A stretch of DNA of 64,000 bases from Desulfotignum sp. (lineage in GTDB: Bacteria; Desulfobacterota; Desulfobacteria; Desulfobacterales; Desulfobacteraceae). A program made the position numbers and the translations under genes. The stretch is taken from positions 1-64,000 of the forward strand of contig JAABUD010000225.1 of assembly GCA_011389555.1 (NCBI GenBank). The letters run 5' to 3'. Below the pieces are notes generated by a model that did not search any database, was not told the origin of the DNA, and saw nothing but the letters and a program-made list of their open reading frames with translations. Below are positions 9,016-19,531 of this stretch, piece by piece. Within the stretch, counting starts at the first letter, position 1. Every line of letters begins with the position of its first letter.

Positions 9016-10839
9016 TTACAGATACGCCTGAAACCGCCGGACCTGTCCCTGGTAGTAGGACTTCCGGTCTTGGGCCAGCTCAAGGGCTTTTTGGGCTGCG
9101 GCCACGGCATCGGCGGTCCGGTGATTGAGAAACAGGGCCTCGGCATAGGTGTCCAGCACAAACGGTGACTGTGGTGCCAGGGCCACGGCCCGGCCGGCCA
9201 GGTCCAGGGAACGCTCAGGGTCCTGCAAATCGGTCTGCGGGCAGGTGGCCAGGAGCCAGGCCAGGTTGTTGAGGGCATGAACATGATCCGGGGCCAGATA
9301 AACAGCGGTTTCGTAGAATGTGATCGCTTTTGTGAAATCCTTTACTGCATAGTGATAGTCTCCGGCAGCCACCTGGAGATCCACATTTTCAGGATCCATA
9401 TTCAATTGTTCAAACACCAGGCGGCCGGCGATGAAATTGTCAAACCCCGGCTTGAGCGGCCCATACATCAACTGATAGCCCATGATACACACACTGGCCA
9501 GCCCGATCACGGCCACGGCAATCATGCGCCGGATCCGGCGATGATGCTGCGTGATCAACGCCCTGTTTTCCTGGCACTTTTCCAGAAACCGGATGCGCTG
9601 TCCAATGCTGAAATGATGCCAGTTGGGACGTTCCATGTCCTGACGGCTGACAGCGGCAATTTTGTAAAAGGTCCGGATCAGCGGAAAGGCATTCGGAAAG
9701 AACCGGTACAGATACAGATCGGCCTGACGTTCGAAGTTCCGCATGAAAAATCCGAACACGAACCGGAAGTACACGATGAACAGACTGATGAAGGTTGCGC
9801 CCATCAGAACCGAATGAAGCCGGGAAACCATGATGTCGGGGGAAAATGACACCGGCAACAGGGAAACCGCCAGCAGAATCAGAAACATCAACGGTTCATA
9901 CCACAGGATGTTGCAGGCGACAAATCCGGCAAAAAACATCAGATACCACAGCATGTGACGGTGGCGCACATGACCGATTTCATGAAGAATGACCGCGGCC
10001 AGTTCCTCCTCATCCAGAGAACGGAGCAGGGCCGGGGTCACCAGGATATACCGGAATTTCCCCACCAGCCCCATGACACCGGCTGTCATCATGGTGCCGG
10101 CAAACAGGTCCCATATCAGGATATCGGCATACCGCAGCCCGGCCAGATCGCATACCGCCTCGATCCTGGATCTGGCATAACCTTTTTCCAGGGGACGGCA
10201 CTGCCACACACGTTTGATGAACACCGGCCCGAACACGGCGATACCGGCCATGAACATGACAATGGTTGCAATTTCACCGGCCGGATGGCTCAGCGCCTGT
10301 TTCAGCGGGGGACAGGGAATGAGCCCGATGAGATCCACGGACAGGGACAGGCACAGCCAGGGCAGCAATGCCGGCAGGGAAAACGACAACTGGGACACGA
10401 TATATTGTCTGCGGGTCACCGGACGGGAAAACCACTCTTTTTCGACCGGATAGGCTGCATACCAGATCATGACCAGATAACTGACAAACAAACCCAGAAA
10501 CAGCAGCGCTTCTAAGGTGGGTATCATCTGAAACACCCGGACATGGGAGAACAGGGTGTTGAGACGATACACATAGATGTTGACGGCAAACACCATCAAG
10601 GCAAGGATGGACAGCCGGGATATGGCGGTGGACACCGCCCGGTCTGACAAAATGCCCCCGGGTTTGTCCAAAGCGGATTGGATTCGCTGAAAACTCAGTC
10701 GGCAGATCAGGAAAAAACCGATGCTCAGAACCAGGCTTTCCAGCCATCCGGCGGTCATGCCGGTATCACCGCCGTCAAACAGGTCGGATGTGGCATAAAT
10801 GATCAGAGCCACCAGAAAATATATGACAGTGGAAAACAC
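9016..10839 (-). CDS. M48 family metallopeptidase, multi-TM, with C-terminal TPR repeats
   Basis: VILHEIGHVRHRH zincin motif; TM segments; C-terminal FYETAVYLAPDHVHALNNLAWLLATCP TPR. Confidence 0.88.
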   Translation of the reverse strand: MFSTVIYFLVALIIYATSDLFDGGDTGMTAGWLESLVLSIGFFLICRLSFQRIQSALDKPGGILSDRAVSTAISRLSILALMVFAVNIYVYRLNTLFSHVRVFQMIPTLEALLFLGLFVSYLVMIWYAAYPVEKEWFSRPVTRRQYIVSQLSFSLPALLPWLCLSLSVDLIGLIPCPPLKQALSHPAGEIATIVMFMAGIAVFGPVFIKRVWQCRPLEKGYARSRIEAVCDLAGLRYADILIWDLFAGTMMTAGVMGLVGKFRYILVTPALLRSLDEEELAAVILHEIGHVRHRHMLWYLMFFAGFVACNILWYEPLMFLILLAVSLLPVSFSPDIMVSRLHSVLMGATFISLFIVYFRFVFGFFMRNFERQADLYLYRFFPNAFPLIRTFYKIAAVSRQDMERPNWHHFSIGQRIRFLEKCQENRALITQHHRRIRRMIAVAVIGLASVCIMGYQLMYGPLKPGFDNFIAGRLVFEQLNMDPENVDLQVAAGDYHYAVKDFTKAITFYETAVYLAPDHVHALNNLAWLLATCPQTDLQDPERSLDLAGRAVALAPQSPFVLDTYAEALFLNHRTADAVAAAQKALELAQDRKSYYQGQVRRFQAYL

Positions 10840-10850
10840 GACGGAATCTC

Positions 10851-11426
10851 TTACAACACCCCGTGGTCCGCAAACTGCTTTACCACGAGCCAGGTTTTCA
10901 CGTCAAACCGGAGATCGGGGGTCTCCAGCAGCCGGCCGGCGTCCCGGCGGCAGAGCATGATCACCTGAATATCTTCCGAATCTTCGGTATGGGCGCTGGA
11001 AGGAGTCCCCTCGCATTCCGCATACACCAGGCTGACGGATTCATCGGTCATGCCCGAGGAAGAATACACGGCCGGGCTTCGGGTCAGCACCCGGGTCAGA
11101 TGCAGGCCGGTTTCTTCGAACAGTTCCCGTTTTCCAGCCTGAACCACCCCTTCCCCCGGATCCAGCAGCCCGGCCGGGAACCCGTATTGCCAGCCTCCCA
11201 GCACCACCCGGAACTCCTTGATAATCACCAGTTTCCGTTCCGTGACATGATACGGCACCACCACCACGGCATCGGGCGGATTCAGGCGGGTATCCCCGGA
11301 ATCGTTCGGACCGGACCGGGAAGCATATGTCCAGATTTTATCCTTGCCGACCTTGTCCTGATACTGAATGGTGAACAGGTTCAAATGACGTAGATCGGTT
11401 AATTTACGAATCTGCCGAATCTGCAT
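10851..11426 (-). CDS. NUDIX hydrolase (ADP-ribose pyrophosphatase-like)
   Basis: GLLDPGEGVVQAGKRELFEETGL Nudix box. Confidence 0.9.
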   Translation of the reverse strand: MQIRQIRKLTDLRHLNLFTIQYQDKVGKDKIWTYASRSGPNDSGDTRLNPPDAVVVVPYHVTERKLVIIKEFRVVLGGWQYGFPAGLLDPGEGVVQAGKRELFEETGLHLTRVLTRSPAVYSSSGMTDESVSLVYAECEGTPSSAHTEDSEDIQVIMLCRRDAGRLLETPDLRFDVKTWLVVKQFADHGVL

Positions 11427-11448
11427 GGAACACTCCTTTGCAAACCGA

Positions 11449-12150
11449 TCACAAATAGGTCAGATACCGCAGAACCAGCCAGAAATGACAAGCACTGCCC
11501 AGCAGCACACAGATGTGCCAGATTTCGTGAAATCCAAACACATTTGGAAACGGATCCGGTCTTTTTACGGTATACACCAGGGCCCCGATACTGTAGAACA
11601 AACCGCCCAGCGCCAGCCAGGCCAGTGGTGCCGGTTCCAGGATCTGTACCAGCGGATAGACCGCGACCACACACAGCCACCCCATGCCCAGGTAAATCAA
11701 AGTGGACATCCAGCGGGGCAGATTCATCCAGAACAGCTTGAGCACGATACCCGCAGCGGCAACGCCCCAGATGGTGCCGAACAAAGACCATCCCCAGGGA
11801 CCCCGCAGCGGCACCAGGCACAAGGGGGTGTAGGATCCGGCAATGACCAGAAATATCATGATGTGATCGATGCGGCGAAAGATGGCCAGGGTTTTGGGGG
11901 ACAGTTTCAGGCCGTGGTAAAGGAAACTGGCCGTGTACATGAATACCAGGGTGGTGCCGAAAACGGCAAACGACACCACATGCCAGGCATCGGCTTCAAT
12001 GGCGGCCATGACCACCATCAGTGTCAGGCCTGCGATGGATGCCAGGCTGCCTGCCATATGGGACAGGGCATTGACCGGCTCCCGAAATATTTTCATCGGA
12101 TTGATCATGACCGCACTGTACGCTTTTTTTTCTCCGGTTACAACAGGCAC
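11449..12150 (-). CDS. hemolysin III family membrane protein (PAQR-like)
   Basis: PVNALSHMAGSLASIAG, ASFLYHGLKLSPKTLAIFRRIDHIMIFLVIAGSYTP, VFGFHEIWHICVLLGSACHF. Confidence 0.94.
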   Translation of the reverse strand: MPVVTGEKKAYSAVMINPMKIFREPVNALSHMAGSLASIAGLTLMVVMAAIEADAWHVVSFAVFGTTLVFMYTASFLYHGLKLSPKTLAIFRRIDHIMIFLVIAGSYTPLCLVPLRGPWGWSLFGTIWGVAAAGIVLKLFWMNLPRWMSTLIYLGMGWLCVVAVYPLVQILEPAPLAWLALGGLFYSIGALVYTVKRPDPFPNVFGFHEIWHICVLLGSACHFWLVLRYLTYL

Positions 12151-12298
12151 ACTCGAGTTTTACCGTTTTTTGATTGAAAAAGAAAAGGGTTGCCATTTCG
12201 TAAAAAATCTTGATAAATTGCTAGGGTGTGCTAAGTAAGGTTATGGTCTTTTCCATATCCACCAAGATGTTAACCCAAAAGCAAGGAGGGCTGTATTC

Positions 12299-13312
12299 AT
12301 GAAAACCTGTAAAATTTTTGTTGCCTGTATCAGTTTTGTAGCCATGGCTGCCATGGCCATGGCCGGTACCCTGGAAGATGTCAAGGCCAGGGGATATATC
12401 AAAGCCGGTGTCAACGGCGGGGTATTCGGTTTCAGCATGCCCGATGACAAAGGCGTGTGGAAAGGGCTGGATGTGGACACGGCCAAAGCGGTTGCCGCTG
12501 CCGTATTCGGCGATGCATCCAAGGTGAAATTTTCCGCACTCACCGCTGTCCAGCGCCTGCCGGCACTCCAGTCCAAAGAGATTGACGTGCTGTGCCGGAA
12601 CACCACCCAGACGCTCTCCCGGGAGACCAAGTCCGGTCTCAATTTCGTCCAGCCCAACTATTACGACGGTCAGGGATTTCTGATCCCCAAGGCCCTCGGA
12701 GTAAAAAGTGCCAAAGAATTGGATGGCGCAACCGTATGTGTCCTTCCCGGCACCACCACGGAAATGAATGCAGCAGACTATTTCAGGGCCAACGGCATGA
12801 AATGGAATCCTGTGGTCATCGAGAACACGGCGGAACTCAACAAGGCGTTTTTTGCCGGCCGGTGTGATACACTGACATCAGACATGTCCCAGCTGGCGGC
12901 CCAGAGATCCGTGGCCCCCAATCCGGCGGATTATGAGCTGCTGCCGGAAATCATTTCCAAAGAACCCCTGGCCCCGGTTGTACGGCACGGGGATGACCAG
13001 TGGCTCGATATTGTCAACTGGACCATGATGGCCCTGATCCAGGCGGAAGAGTTCGGCATCACCTCCGAAAACATCGACAAGATGCTTGCCTCTGACAATC
13101 CCGGCATCAAACGGTTCCTGGGGGTCACCCCGGGCCTGGGAGAACTGCTGGGCCTGGACGACAAATGGGCCTATAATATCGTGAAACAGGTGGGCAACTA
13201 CGGTGAGATATATGAACGCAACGTCGGACCGGACACCCCCCTTGGACTTCCCCGCGGACTCAACGCTCTGTGGACAGACGGCGGGTTGATGTACGCATCC
13301 CCCCTCAGATAA
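12299..13312 (+). CDS. aapJ: general L-amino acid ABC transporter substrate-binding protein
   Basis: Signal peptide; LEDVKARGYIKAGVNGGVFGFSMPDDKGVWKGLDVDTAKAVAAAVFGD; upstream of aapQMP. Confidence 0.92.
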   Translation: MKTCKIFVACISFVAMAAMAMAGTLEDVKARGYIKAGVNGGVFGFSMPDDKGVWKGLDVDTAKAVAAAVFGDASKVKFSALTAVQRLPALQSKEIDVLCRNTTQTLSRETKSGLNFVQPNYYDGQGFLIPKALGVKSAKELDGATVCVLPGTTTEMNAADYFRANGMKWNPVVIENTAELNKAFFAGRCDTLTSDMSQLAAQRSVAPNPADYELLPEIISKEPLAPVVRHGDDQWLDIVNWTMMALIQAEEFGITSENIDKMLASDNPGIKRFLGVTPGLGELLGLDDKWAYNIVKQVGNYGEIYERNVGPDTPLGLPRGLNALWTDGGLMYASPLR

Positions 13313-13357
13313 CCCGACTTACCCTGAAACCGGGGTGCCCTGATTTTCCTTGGATTT

Positions 13358-14587
13358 TTGCCAAAGATCCGGGGCACCCTGTTCCAACAACCGAAAAGAC
13401 ATTCCCTTGCCATGGTGACACACATTTCAGAAGAAAAAGTACCGTTCTGGCTGGATCCGGGAAAGCGGGCCATCGGGTACCAGATGTTGACCTTTCTGCT
13501 GGTGGGGCTGCTGGCCTGGTACCTGGTGAGCAACACCGTTACCAACCTTGAAAAACAGTCCATTGCCTCGGGATTCGGGTTCTTACAATCCGAGGCAGCC
13601 TTTGAAATCGGTGAAAGCGTCATTCCATATTCTGCGTCAGACTCCTATGGCAGGGCCCTGCTGGTGGGGGCCCTCAACACCCTGAAGGTGTCGTTTATCG
13701 GCATTTTCCTGTGCCTGATCATCGGACTGTTTGTGGGGATGGCCCGGCTGTCCACCAACTGGCTGGTGAGAAAAATGGCCATGATCTACATCGAGGTGAT
13801 GCAGAACATCCCCGTGCTGCTGCAGCTGTTTTTCTGGTACGCCCTGTTTTATGAAAACTTTCCCGCCCCCAGGCAGGCCCTGAATCCCTTTGCCGGGCTG
13901 TTCATCTGCAACCGGGGGGTGGCCCTGGCAGTGCCTGCATCTCACCCGGCCCATTTCTATATGGTGCTGGCCCTGATTGCCGGCCTGGCCATCTCCTTTG
14001 GCATCAAATACTGGGCCAAAAAACGAAAGTTCGACACCGGTCAAGATTTTCCGGTGCTGTGGTCATTTGTCCTGTTTTCCTTAGGCCTGCCCACGATTGT
14101 GTGGTTACTTTTCGGCATGCCCGCAAAAATGGATGTCCCGTCACTCACGGGTTTCAACTTTACCGGCGGCATCATGCTGTCCCCGGAATTCATCGCCCTT
14201 TTGATGGGGCTGGTGATCTATACCTCCGCGTTTGTGGCGGAAGCGGTCCGGGCCGGGATCCAGGCGGTGAGCCGGGGCCAGACCGAGGCGGCCATGTCCA
14301 TCGGGCTGAAAAAAAACCATATCCTGAACCTGGTGATCCTGCCCCAGGCGTTGCGCATCATCATACCGCCGTTGACCAGCCAGATGCTCAATCTGACCAA
14401 GAACTCGTCTCTGGCCATTGCCATCGGTTTCCCGGATTTTGTTTCCGTGGCCAACACCACCATCAACCAGACCGGCCAGTCCATCGAAGGCGTGGCCATG
14501 ATCATGGGATGCTACCTGATTTTCAGTATTTCCACCTCGCTGTTCATGAACTGGTATAACAAAAAATCCAAACTTGTGGAAAGATAA
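13358..14587 (+). CDS. aapQ: amino acid ABC transporter permease
   Basis: IEVMQNIPVLLQLFFWYALFYENFPAPRQA; EAVRAGIQAVSRGQTEAAMSIGL permease loop. Confidence 0.92.
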   Translation: MPKIRGTLFQQPKRHSLAMVTHISEEKVPFWLDPGKRAIGYQMLTFLLVGLLAWYLVSNTVTNLEKQSIASGFGFLQSEAAFEIGESVIPYSASDSYGRALLVGALNTLKVSFIGIFLCLIIGLFVGMARLSTNWLVRKMAMIYIEVMQNIPVLLQLFFWYALFYENFPAPRQALNPFAGLFICNRGVALAVPASHPAHFYMVLALIAGLAISFGIKYWAKKRKFDTGQDFPVLWSFVLFSLGLPTIVWLLFGMPAKMDVPSLTGFNFTGGIMLSPEFIALLMGLVIYTSAFVAEAVRAGIQAVSRGQTEAAMSIGLKKNHILNLVILPQALRIIIPPLTSQMLNLTKNSSLAIAIGFPDFVSVANTTINQTGQSIEGVAMIMGCYLIFSISTSLFMNWYNKKSKLVER

Positions 14588-14591
14588 GCCC

Positions 14592-15695
14592 ATGGGTATC
14601 GTTGCCATTGACAAAGAAGCCATCGACAGAATGAAGCCCCCCGTGGTCCAGCGGGGCGTGGTCGGCTGGCTCAAGGAAAACCTGTTCAACGGGGTGTTCA
14701 ATTCCATACTCACCCTGGTTGTGCTGGCATTTCTGCTCAAATTTGTGCCCCCGTTTTTCAAATGGGCCTTGATCGACTCGGTGTGGCTCACTGACAGTGC
14801 GACCTGTAAGGAATGCTCGGGAGCCTGCTGGTCTGTGGTATTGAAAAACCTGCGGTTCATTGTGTTCGGGTTCTATCCCCATGATCTTCACTGGCGGCCC
14901 TTTACCGCTATCATGCTGCTGTTTGTCCTTTTGTTTTTTTCCAACAACAAACGCTACTGGTCCAAAAAACTGGGATATGCCTGGATTGCCGGTCTTGTGA
15001 CCATGGGTATTCTGATGAAAGGCGGAATCCTGGGACTGACCCCTGTGGACAGCATGAAATGGGGCGGGCTGCCCCTGACCCTGCTGCTGTCGGTGTTCGG
15101 GCTCACGGCTGCCTATCCTTTAGGGGTGCTGCTGGCCCTGGGACGGGATTCGAACCTGCCCATGATGCGGTATCTGTCCATCGGGTATATCGAACTGATC
15201 CGGGGGGTCCCGCTCATCAGTCTGCTGTTCATGTCCTCCATCATCTTCCCCTTGTTTCTGCCCGAAGGGGTAACCCTCAACAAAATTCTGCGGGCCCAGG
15301 CCGCCATTATTCTGTTTACCGCCGCCTATGTGGCCGAAGTGGTGCGGGGCGGACTCCAGGGCATGGCCAGGGGCCAGTACGAGGCAGCCGACTCCCTGGG
15401 GCTGAACTATTACCAGACCATGCGCCTGGTCATCCTGCCCCAGGCATTGAAAATCGTGATTCCCCCGACATTGAGTGTGCTGGTGTCCGCATTCAAGGAC
15501 ACCTCCCTTGTGGTGATCATTGCTTTGTACGATTTTCTGCTCACCTCCAAAACCGTGATCCAGAACCCGGAATGGATGGGTTTTTCCACAGAAATGTATC
15601 TGTTTGTGGCCCTGATGTATTTTCTGGGGTGTTTTTCCATGTCCAATTTTTCCAGAAAACTCGAGCGGGAGCTGGATACAGACCAACGCAGTTAA
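14592..15695 (+). CDS. aapM: amino acid ABC transporter permease
   Basis: YIELIRGVPLISLLFMSSIIFPLFLPEG; EVVRGGLQGMARGQYEAADSLGL; ATG at 14592 preferred over TTG at 14574. Confidence 0.92.
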   Translation: MGIVAIDKEAIDRMKPPVVQRGVVGWLKENLFNGVFNSILTLVVLAFLLKFVPPFFKWALIDSVWLTDSATCKECSGACWSVVLKNLRFIVFGFYPHDLHWRPFTAIMLLFVLLFFSNNKRYWSKKLGYAWIAGLVTMGILMKGGILGLTPVDSMKWGGLPLTLLLSVFGLTAAYPLGVLLALGRDSNLPMMRYLSIGYIELIRGVPLISLLFMSSIIFPLFLPEGVTLNKILRAQAAIILFTAAYVAEVVRGGLQGMARGQYEAADSLGLNYYQTMRLVILPQALKIVIPPTLSVLVSAFKDTSLVVIIALYDFLLTSKTVIQNPEWMGFSTEMYLFVALMYFLGCFSMSNFSRKLERELDTDQRS

Positions 15696-15718
15696 CAGAA
15701 ACAGTTTAGGAAACAGAA

Positions 15719-16483
15719 ATGACCGATACACCAGACATGACCGAAGCAACCGAGCCTATCATTCAAGTCAAAGACCTCAACAAATGGTTTGGTGATTTCC
15801 ATGTGCTCAAAAACATCAACCTGGAAGTCAAAAAGCAGGAAAAAATTGTTATCTGCGGACCGTCCGGATCAGGCAAATCCACATTGATCCGGTGTATCAA
15901 CCGGCTGGAGGAGCACCAGAAAGGACGGATCATTGTGGACGGCATCGAGCTGACCAACAACCTGAAAAACATTGAAATCATCCGAACCGAAGTGGGCATG
16001 GTGTTTCAGCATTTCAACCTGTTTCCCCACCTCACCATCCTGGACAACCTGACTTTGGGGCCCATCTGGGTGCGCAAGACCCCCAAAAAAGAGGCCGAGG
16101 AAACCGCCATGTTCTACCTGGAAAAGGTCAAGATCGCGGAACAGGCCAAAAAGTTTCCCGGCCAGCTGTCCGGGGGCCAGCAGCAGCGGGTGGCCATTGC
16201 CAGAAGCTTGTGCATGAAACCCAAAGTCATGCTCTTTGATGAGCCCACCTCAGCCCTGGACCCGGAAATGGTCAAGGAGGTGCTGGATGTCATGGTGCAG
16301 CTTTCCGAAGAAGGCATGACCATGATTGTGGTGTCCCATGAAATGGGGTTTGCCAAAACCGTTGCCCAGCGGGTCATGCTCATGGATGACGGCATGATTT
16401 TAGAAGAGAACAACCCCGTCGACTTTTTTGAGAACCCCCAGCATGAACGAACCCGATTCTTTTTAAGTCAGATTCTTCATTGA
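15719..16483 (+). CDS. aapP: amino acid ABC transporter ATP-binding protein
   Basis: [52 protein letters not shown]. Confidence 0.95.
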   Translation: MTDTPDMTEATEPIIQVKDLNKWFGDFHVLKNINLEVKKQEKIVICGPSGSGKSTLIRCINRLEEHQKGRIIVDGIELTNNLKNIEIIRTEVGMVFQHFNLFPHLTILDNLTLGPIWVRKTPKKEAEETAMFYLEKVKIAEQAKKFPGQLSGGQQQRVAIARSLCMKPKVMLFDEPTSALDPEMVKEVLDVMVQLSEEGMTMIVVSHEMGFAKTVAQRVMLMDDGMILEENNPVDFFENPQHERTRFFLSQILH

Positions 16484-16684
16484 TCATCACCCAGCGCAGC
16501 CATCGGTCGGGTACCTGTCTTTTTGCGCTACCAGACCGGTTACAGGCGGTACTGTCCCCTTTTTTCCAGAAATGATTTCATTCATTTTTTTATTTTTACA
16601 TTTTATTTTTAAAATGAATGATTATATGTTTACCCATGACAACAAAACCCGATGGTTCACCATAACATGCAGGTAAAATTATAA

Positions 16685-19207
16685 ATGATACTCAATTATT
16701 TCACCAAGGTCTTCGGATCCAGCAATGATCGGATTTTAAAGAAACTGTCCCCGGTTGTACAGCAAATCAACGCTCTGGAACCGGACATGAAGCAGCTGTC
16801 GGACACGGACATGGCAGGCAAAACCCATGAATTCAAACAACGGGTGTCCAACGGGGAATCACTGGATGACCTGCTGCCCGAAGCGTTTGCTCTGGTCCGG
16901 GAAGCATCGATCCGCACCCTGGGCATGCGTCATTTCGATGTTCAGCTCATCGGCGGCATCGCACTGCACCAGGGCATGATTGCGGAAATGAAGACCGGTG
17001 AAGGCAAAACACTGATGTCCACACTGGCGGCCTATTTGAACGCATTGTCCGGCAAGGGGGTACACATCGTCACGGTCAATGATTATCTGGCGGACCGGGA
17101 TGCCCGGTGGATGGATGAAATATACCGGTTTCTGGATCTGAGCACCGGTGTCATCCTTCATGACATGACCGACCAGGAACGGAAACAGGCGTATGCCTCA
17201 GACATCACCTATGGGACCAACAACGAGTTCGGCTTTGATTATCTGCGGGACAACATGAAATTCGAAAATGACAGCCTGGCCCAGCAGACACTCAATTTTG
17301 CCATTGTGGATGAGGTGGACTCCATTCTCATCGATGAAGCCAGGACCCCGTTGATCATTTCCGGCCCGGCTGAAAAATCCACCCATCTGTACACCCAGGT
17401 GAATGCCATTTTGCCCGGATTCAAAAAAGAGGAGGATTACACCCTGGATGAGGAGGCCAAATCCGCCTCACTGACCGAAGCCGGGATCGCCAAAGGGGAA
17501 AAACTGCTGAATGTGGACAATTTATACGATCCCGCCAACATCGAAGTTCTGCATCACCTCAACCAGGCGTTGAAGGCCCATACGTTGTTCAAACGGGACA
17601 CCGATTATATTGTCAAAAACAACCAGGTGGTGATCGTGGATGAGTTCACCGGACGGCTCATGTCCGGCCGCCGTTACAGTGAGGGTCTCCACCAGGCCCT
17701 GGAAGCCAAGGAAGGCGTAAAAATCGAAAATGAGAACCAGACGCTTGCGTCCATCACGTTTCAGAACTATTTCAGAATGTATGACAAACTGTCGGGCATG
17801 ACCGGTACCGCGGAAACCGAAGCCCCTGAATTCAAAAAAATATATGATCTGAACGTGCTGGTGATCCCCACGGACAAACCCATGATCCGGATAGACTTTC
17901 CCGACCTGATCTATAAAACCCGAAAAGAAAAATATGATGCCGCCATCAAGGAAATCATCCAATTGCACAAAAAAGGACAGCCCGTGCTGGTGGGTACCAT
18001 TTCCATCGATGTGTCCGAGGATTTGAGCAAAACCCTCAAAAAAAAGGGGATTCCCCACAATGTACTGAACGCCAAGCATCACAAGGCAGAGGCGGAAATC
18101 ATCGCCAATGCGGGCCAGAAAGGCGCGGTCACCATTTCCACCAACATGGCCGGCCGGGGAACGGATATCAAGCTGGGAGACGGGGTGGTGGAACTGGGAG
18201 GATTGCATATCCTGGGTACGTCCCGCCACGAATCCCGGCGCATCGACAACCAGTTGCGGGGACGGGCCGGCCGCCAGGGAGATCCGGGCTCTTCCCGATT
18301 CTACCTGTCCCTGGAAGACGATTTGCTTCGAATCTTCGGGGGAGAGCGCATTCACAAGGTCATGGACAAACTGGGCATTGAAGAAGGGGAACATATTGAA
18401 CATTCCTTTATCTCCAAGGCCATTGAAAACGCCCAGTCCAAGGTGGAAGGCCACAACTTCGAGATCAGAAAGCACCTGCTGGAATTTGACGATGTCATGA
18501 ACCAGCAGCGGGAAGTGATCTACCGGCAGCGCCGGAAGGCTCTGATGGAACAGGATCTCAAATCCGTGGTCATGGATATGGTGGCGGACAAGGCATTGGA
18601 CGTGGTGAACGGATTTGTTTCCGATAAAACAACCGAAAAAGAACGGGATCTGGAAGGCCTGGAAAAAGAGATCAAACAGGTGTTCAATTTTGATCTGGAT
18701 TTGACGTCCCGGCCGTTGCCCCACACCGGCACGGATGATCTGGCCGACCATGTGTTTGAACAGGCCAAAACCTATTATGAAACCAAAGAAGCCATGATCG
18801 GTGCGGACCAGGCCCGTTCTCTGGAGCGGTTTGTGGTACTCCAGACCGTGGATACGCGATGGAAGGAACATCTGCTGGCCATGGATCACCTCAAGGAAGG
18901 AATCGGTTTGAGGGGCTATGCCCAGCAGGATCCGCTGCGGATTTACAAGAAAGAAGGATTTGAGATGTTCCAGGATCTCATGGCCCGGATCAAGGATGAA
19001 ATTGTGGACATTCTGTTCAAAATCCAGATCACGGCTGCCGTGCCGGCAGAAGAACTTCAACCCAAACCCCGGCAGGAACTGACCTTTTCCCATGATTCGG
19101 AGGACGCGGTCAGAAAACCGGTGAAACGAACCTCTGAAAAAGTCCGGCGCAATGATCCCTGTCCCTGTGGCAGTGGAAAAAAATACAAGAAATGCTGTAT
19201 GAATTGA
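16685..19207 (+). CDS. secA: preprotein translocase subunit SecA
   Basis: [49 protein letters not shown]-terminal zinc motif [16 protein letters not shown]. Confidence 0.98.
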   Translation: MILNYFTKVFGSSNDRILKKLSPVVQQINALEPDMKQLSDTDMAGKTHEFKQRVSNGESLDDLLPEAFALVREASIRTLGMRHFDVQLIGGIALHQGMIAEMKTGEGKTLMSTLAAYLNALSGKGVHIVTVNDYLADRDARWMDEIYRFLDLSTGVILHDMTDQERKQAYASDITYGTNNEFGFDYLRDNMKFENDSLAQQTLNFAIVDEVDSILIDEARTPLIISGPAEKSTHLYTQVNAILPGFKKEEDYTLDEEAKSASLTEAGIAKGEKLLNVDNLYDPANIEVLHHLNQALKAHTLFKRDTDYIVKNNQVVIVDEFTGRLMSGRRYSEGLHQALEAKEGVKIENENQTLASITFQNYFRMYDKLSGMTGTAETEAPEFKKIYDLNVLVIPTDKPMIRIDFPDLIYKTRKEKYDAAIKEIIQLHKKGQPVLVGTISIDVSEDLSKTLKKKGIPHNVLNAKHHKAEAEIIANAGQKGAVTISTNMAGRGTDIKLGDGVVELGGLHILGTSRHESRRIDNQLRGRAGRQGDPGSSRFYLSLEDDLLRIFGGERIHKVMDKLGIEEGEHIEHSFISKAIENAQSKVEGHNFEIRKHLLEFDDVMNQQREVIYRQRRKALMEQDLKSVVMDMVADKALDVVNGFVSDKTTEKERDLEGLEKEIKQVFNFDLDLTSRPLPHTGTDDLADHVFEQAKTYYETKEAMIGADQARSLERFVVLQTVDTRWKEHLLAMDHLKEGIGLRGYAQQDPLRIYKKEGFEMFQDLMARIKDEIVDILFKIQITAAVPAEELQPKPRQELTFSHDSEDAVRKPVKRTSEKVRRNDPCPCGSGKKYKKCCMN

Positions 19208-19215
19208 GGCCGGCA

Positions 19216-19524
19216 ATGACGACCACTGATTTTCGAACCAAGGCGGTTCTCTCCTCAAAAACCCGGAAAGATCAGCCGCCGCAATACAAAGTCATTCTTC
19301 ATAATGACGATTACACCACCATGGAGTTTGTGGTGGAAATTCTTATGACGGTTTTTGGAAAACCACTTGAAAAAGCGACGCAAACTATGCTTAATATACA
19401 TCATAAAGGAAATGCCGTGTGTGGTATCTATTCCAGAGAGATCGCGGAAACCAAAGTTGAGACGGTGCATCACCTGGCCAGCAGCCGGGGATTTCCTTTA
19501 AAAAGTACCATGGAAAAGGAGTAA
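19216..19524 (+). CDS. clpS: ATP-dependent Clp protease adaptor ClpS
   Basis: PPQYKVILHNDDYTTMEFVVEILMTVF; HHKGNAVCGIYSREIAETKV. Confidence 0.96.
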   Translation: MTTTDFRTKAVLSSKTRKDQPPQYKVILHNDDYTTMEFVVEILMTVFGKPLEKATQTMLNIHHKGNAVCGIYSREIAETKVETVHHLASSRGFPLKSTMEKE

Positions 19525-19531
19525 GGCAAGT

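Noticed and set aside
17522-19258. 578-aa minus ORF antisense to secA
   Set aside because: Fully covered by unambiguous SecA on the other strand; no recognisable domains
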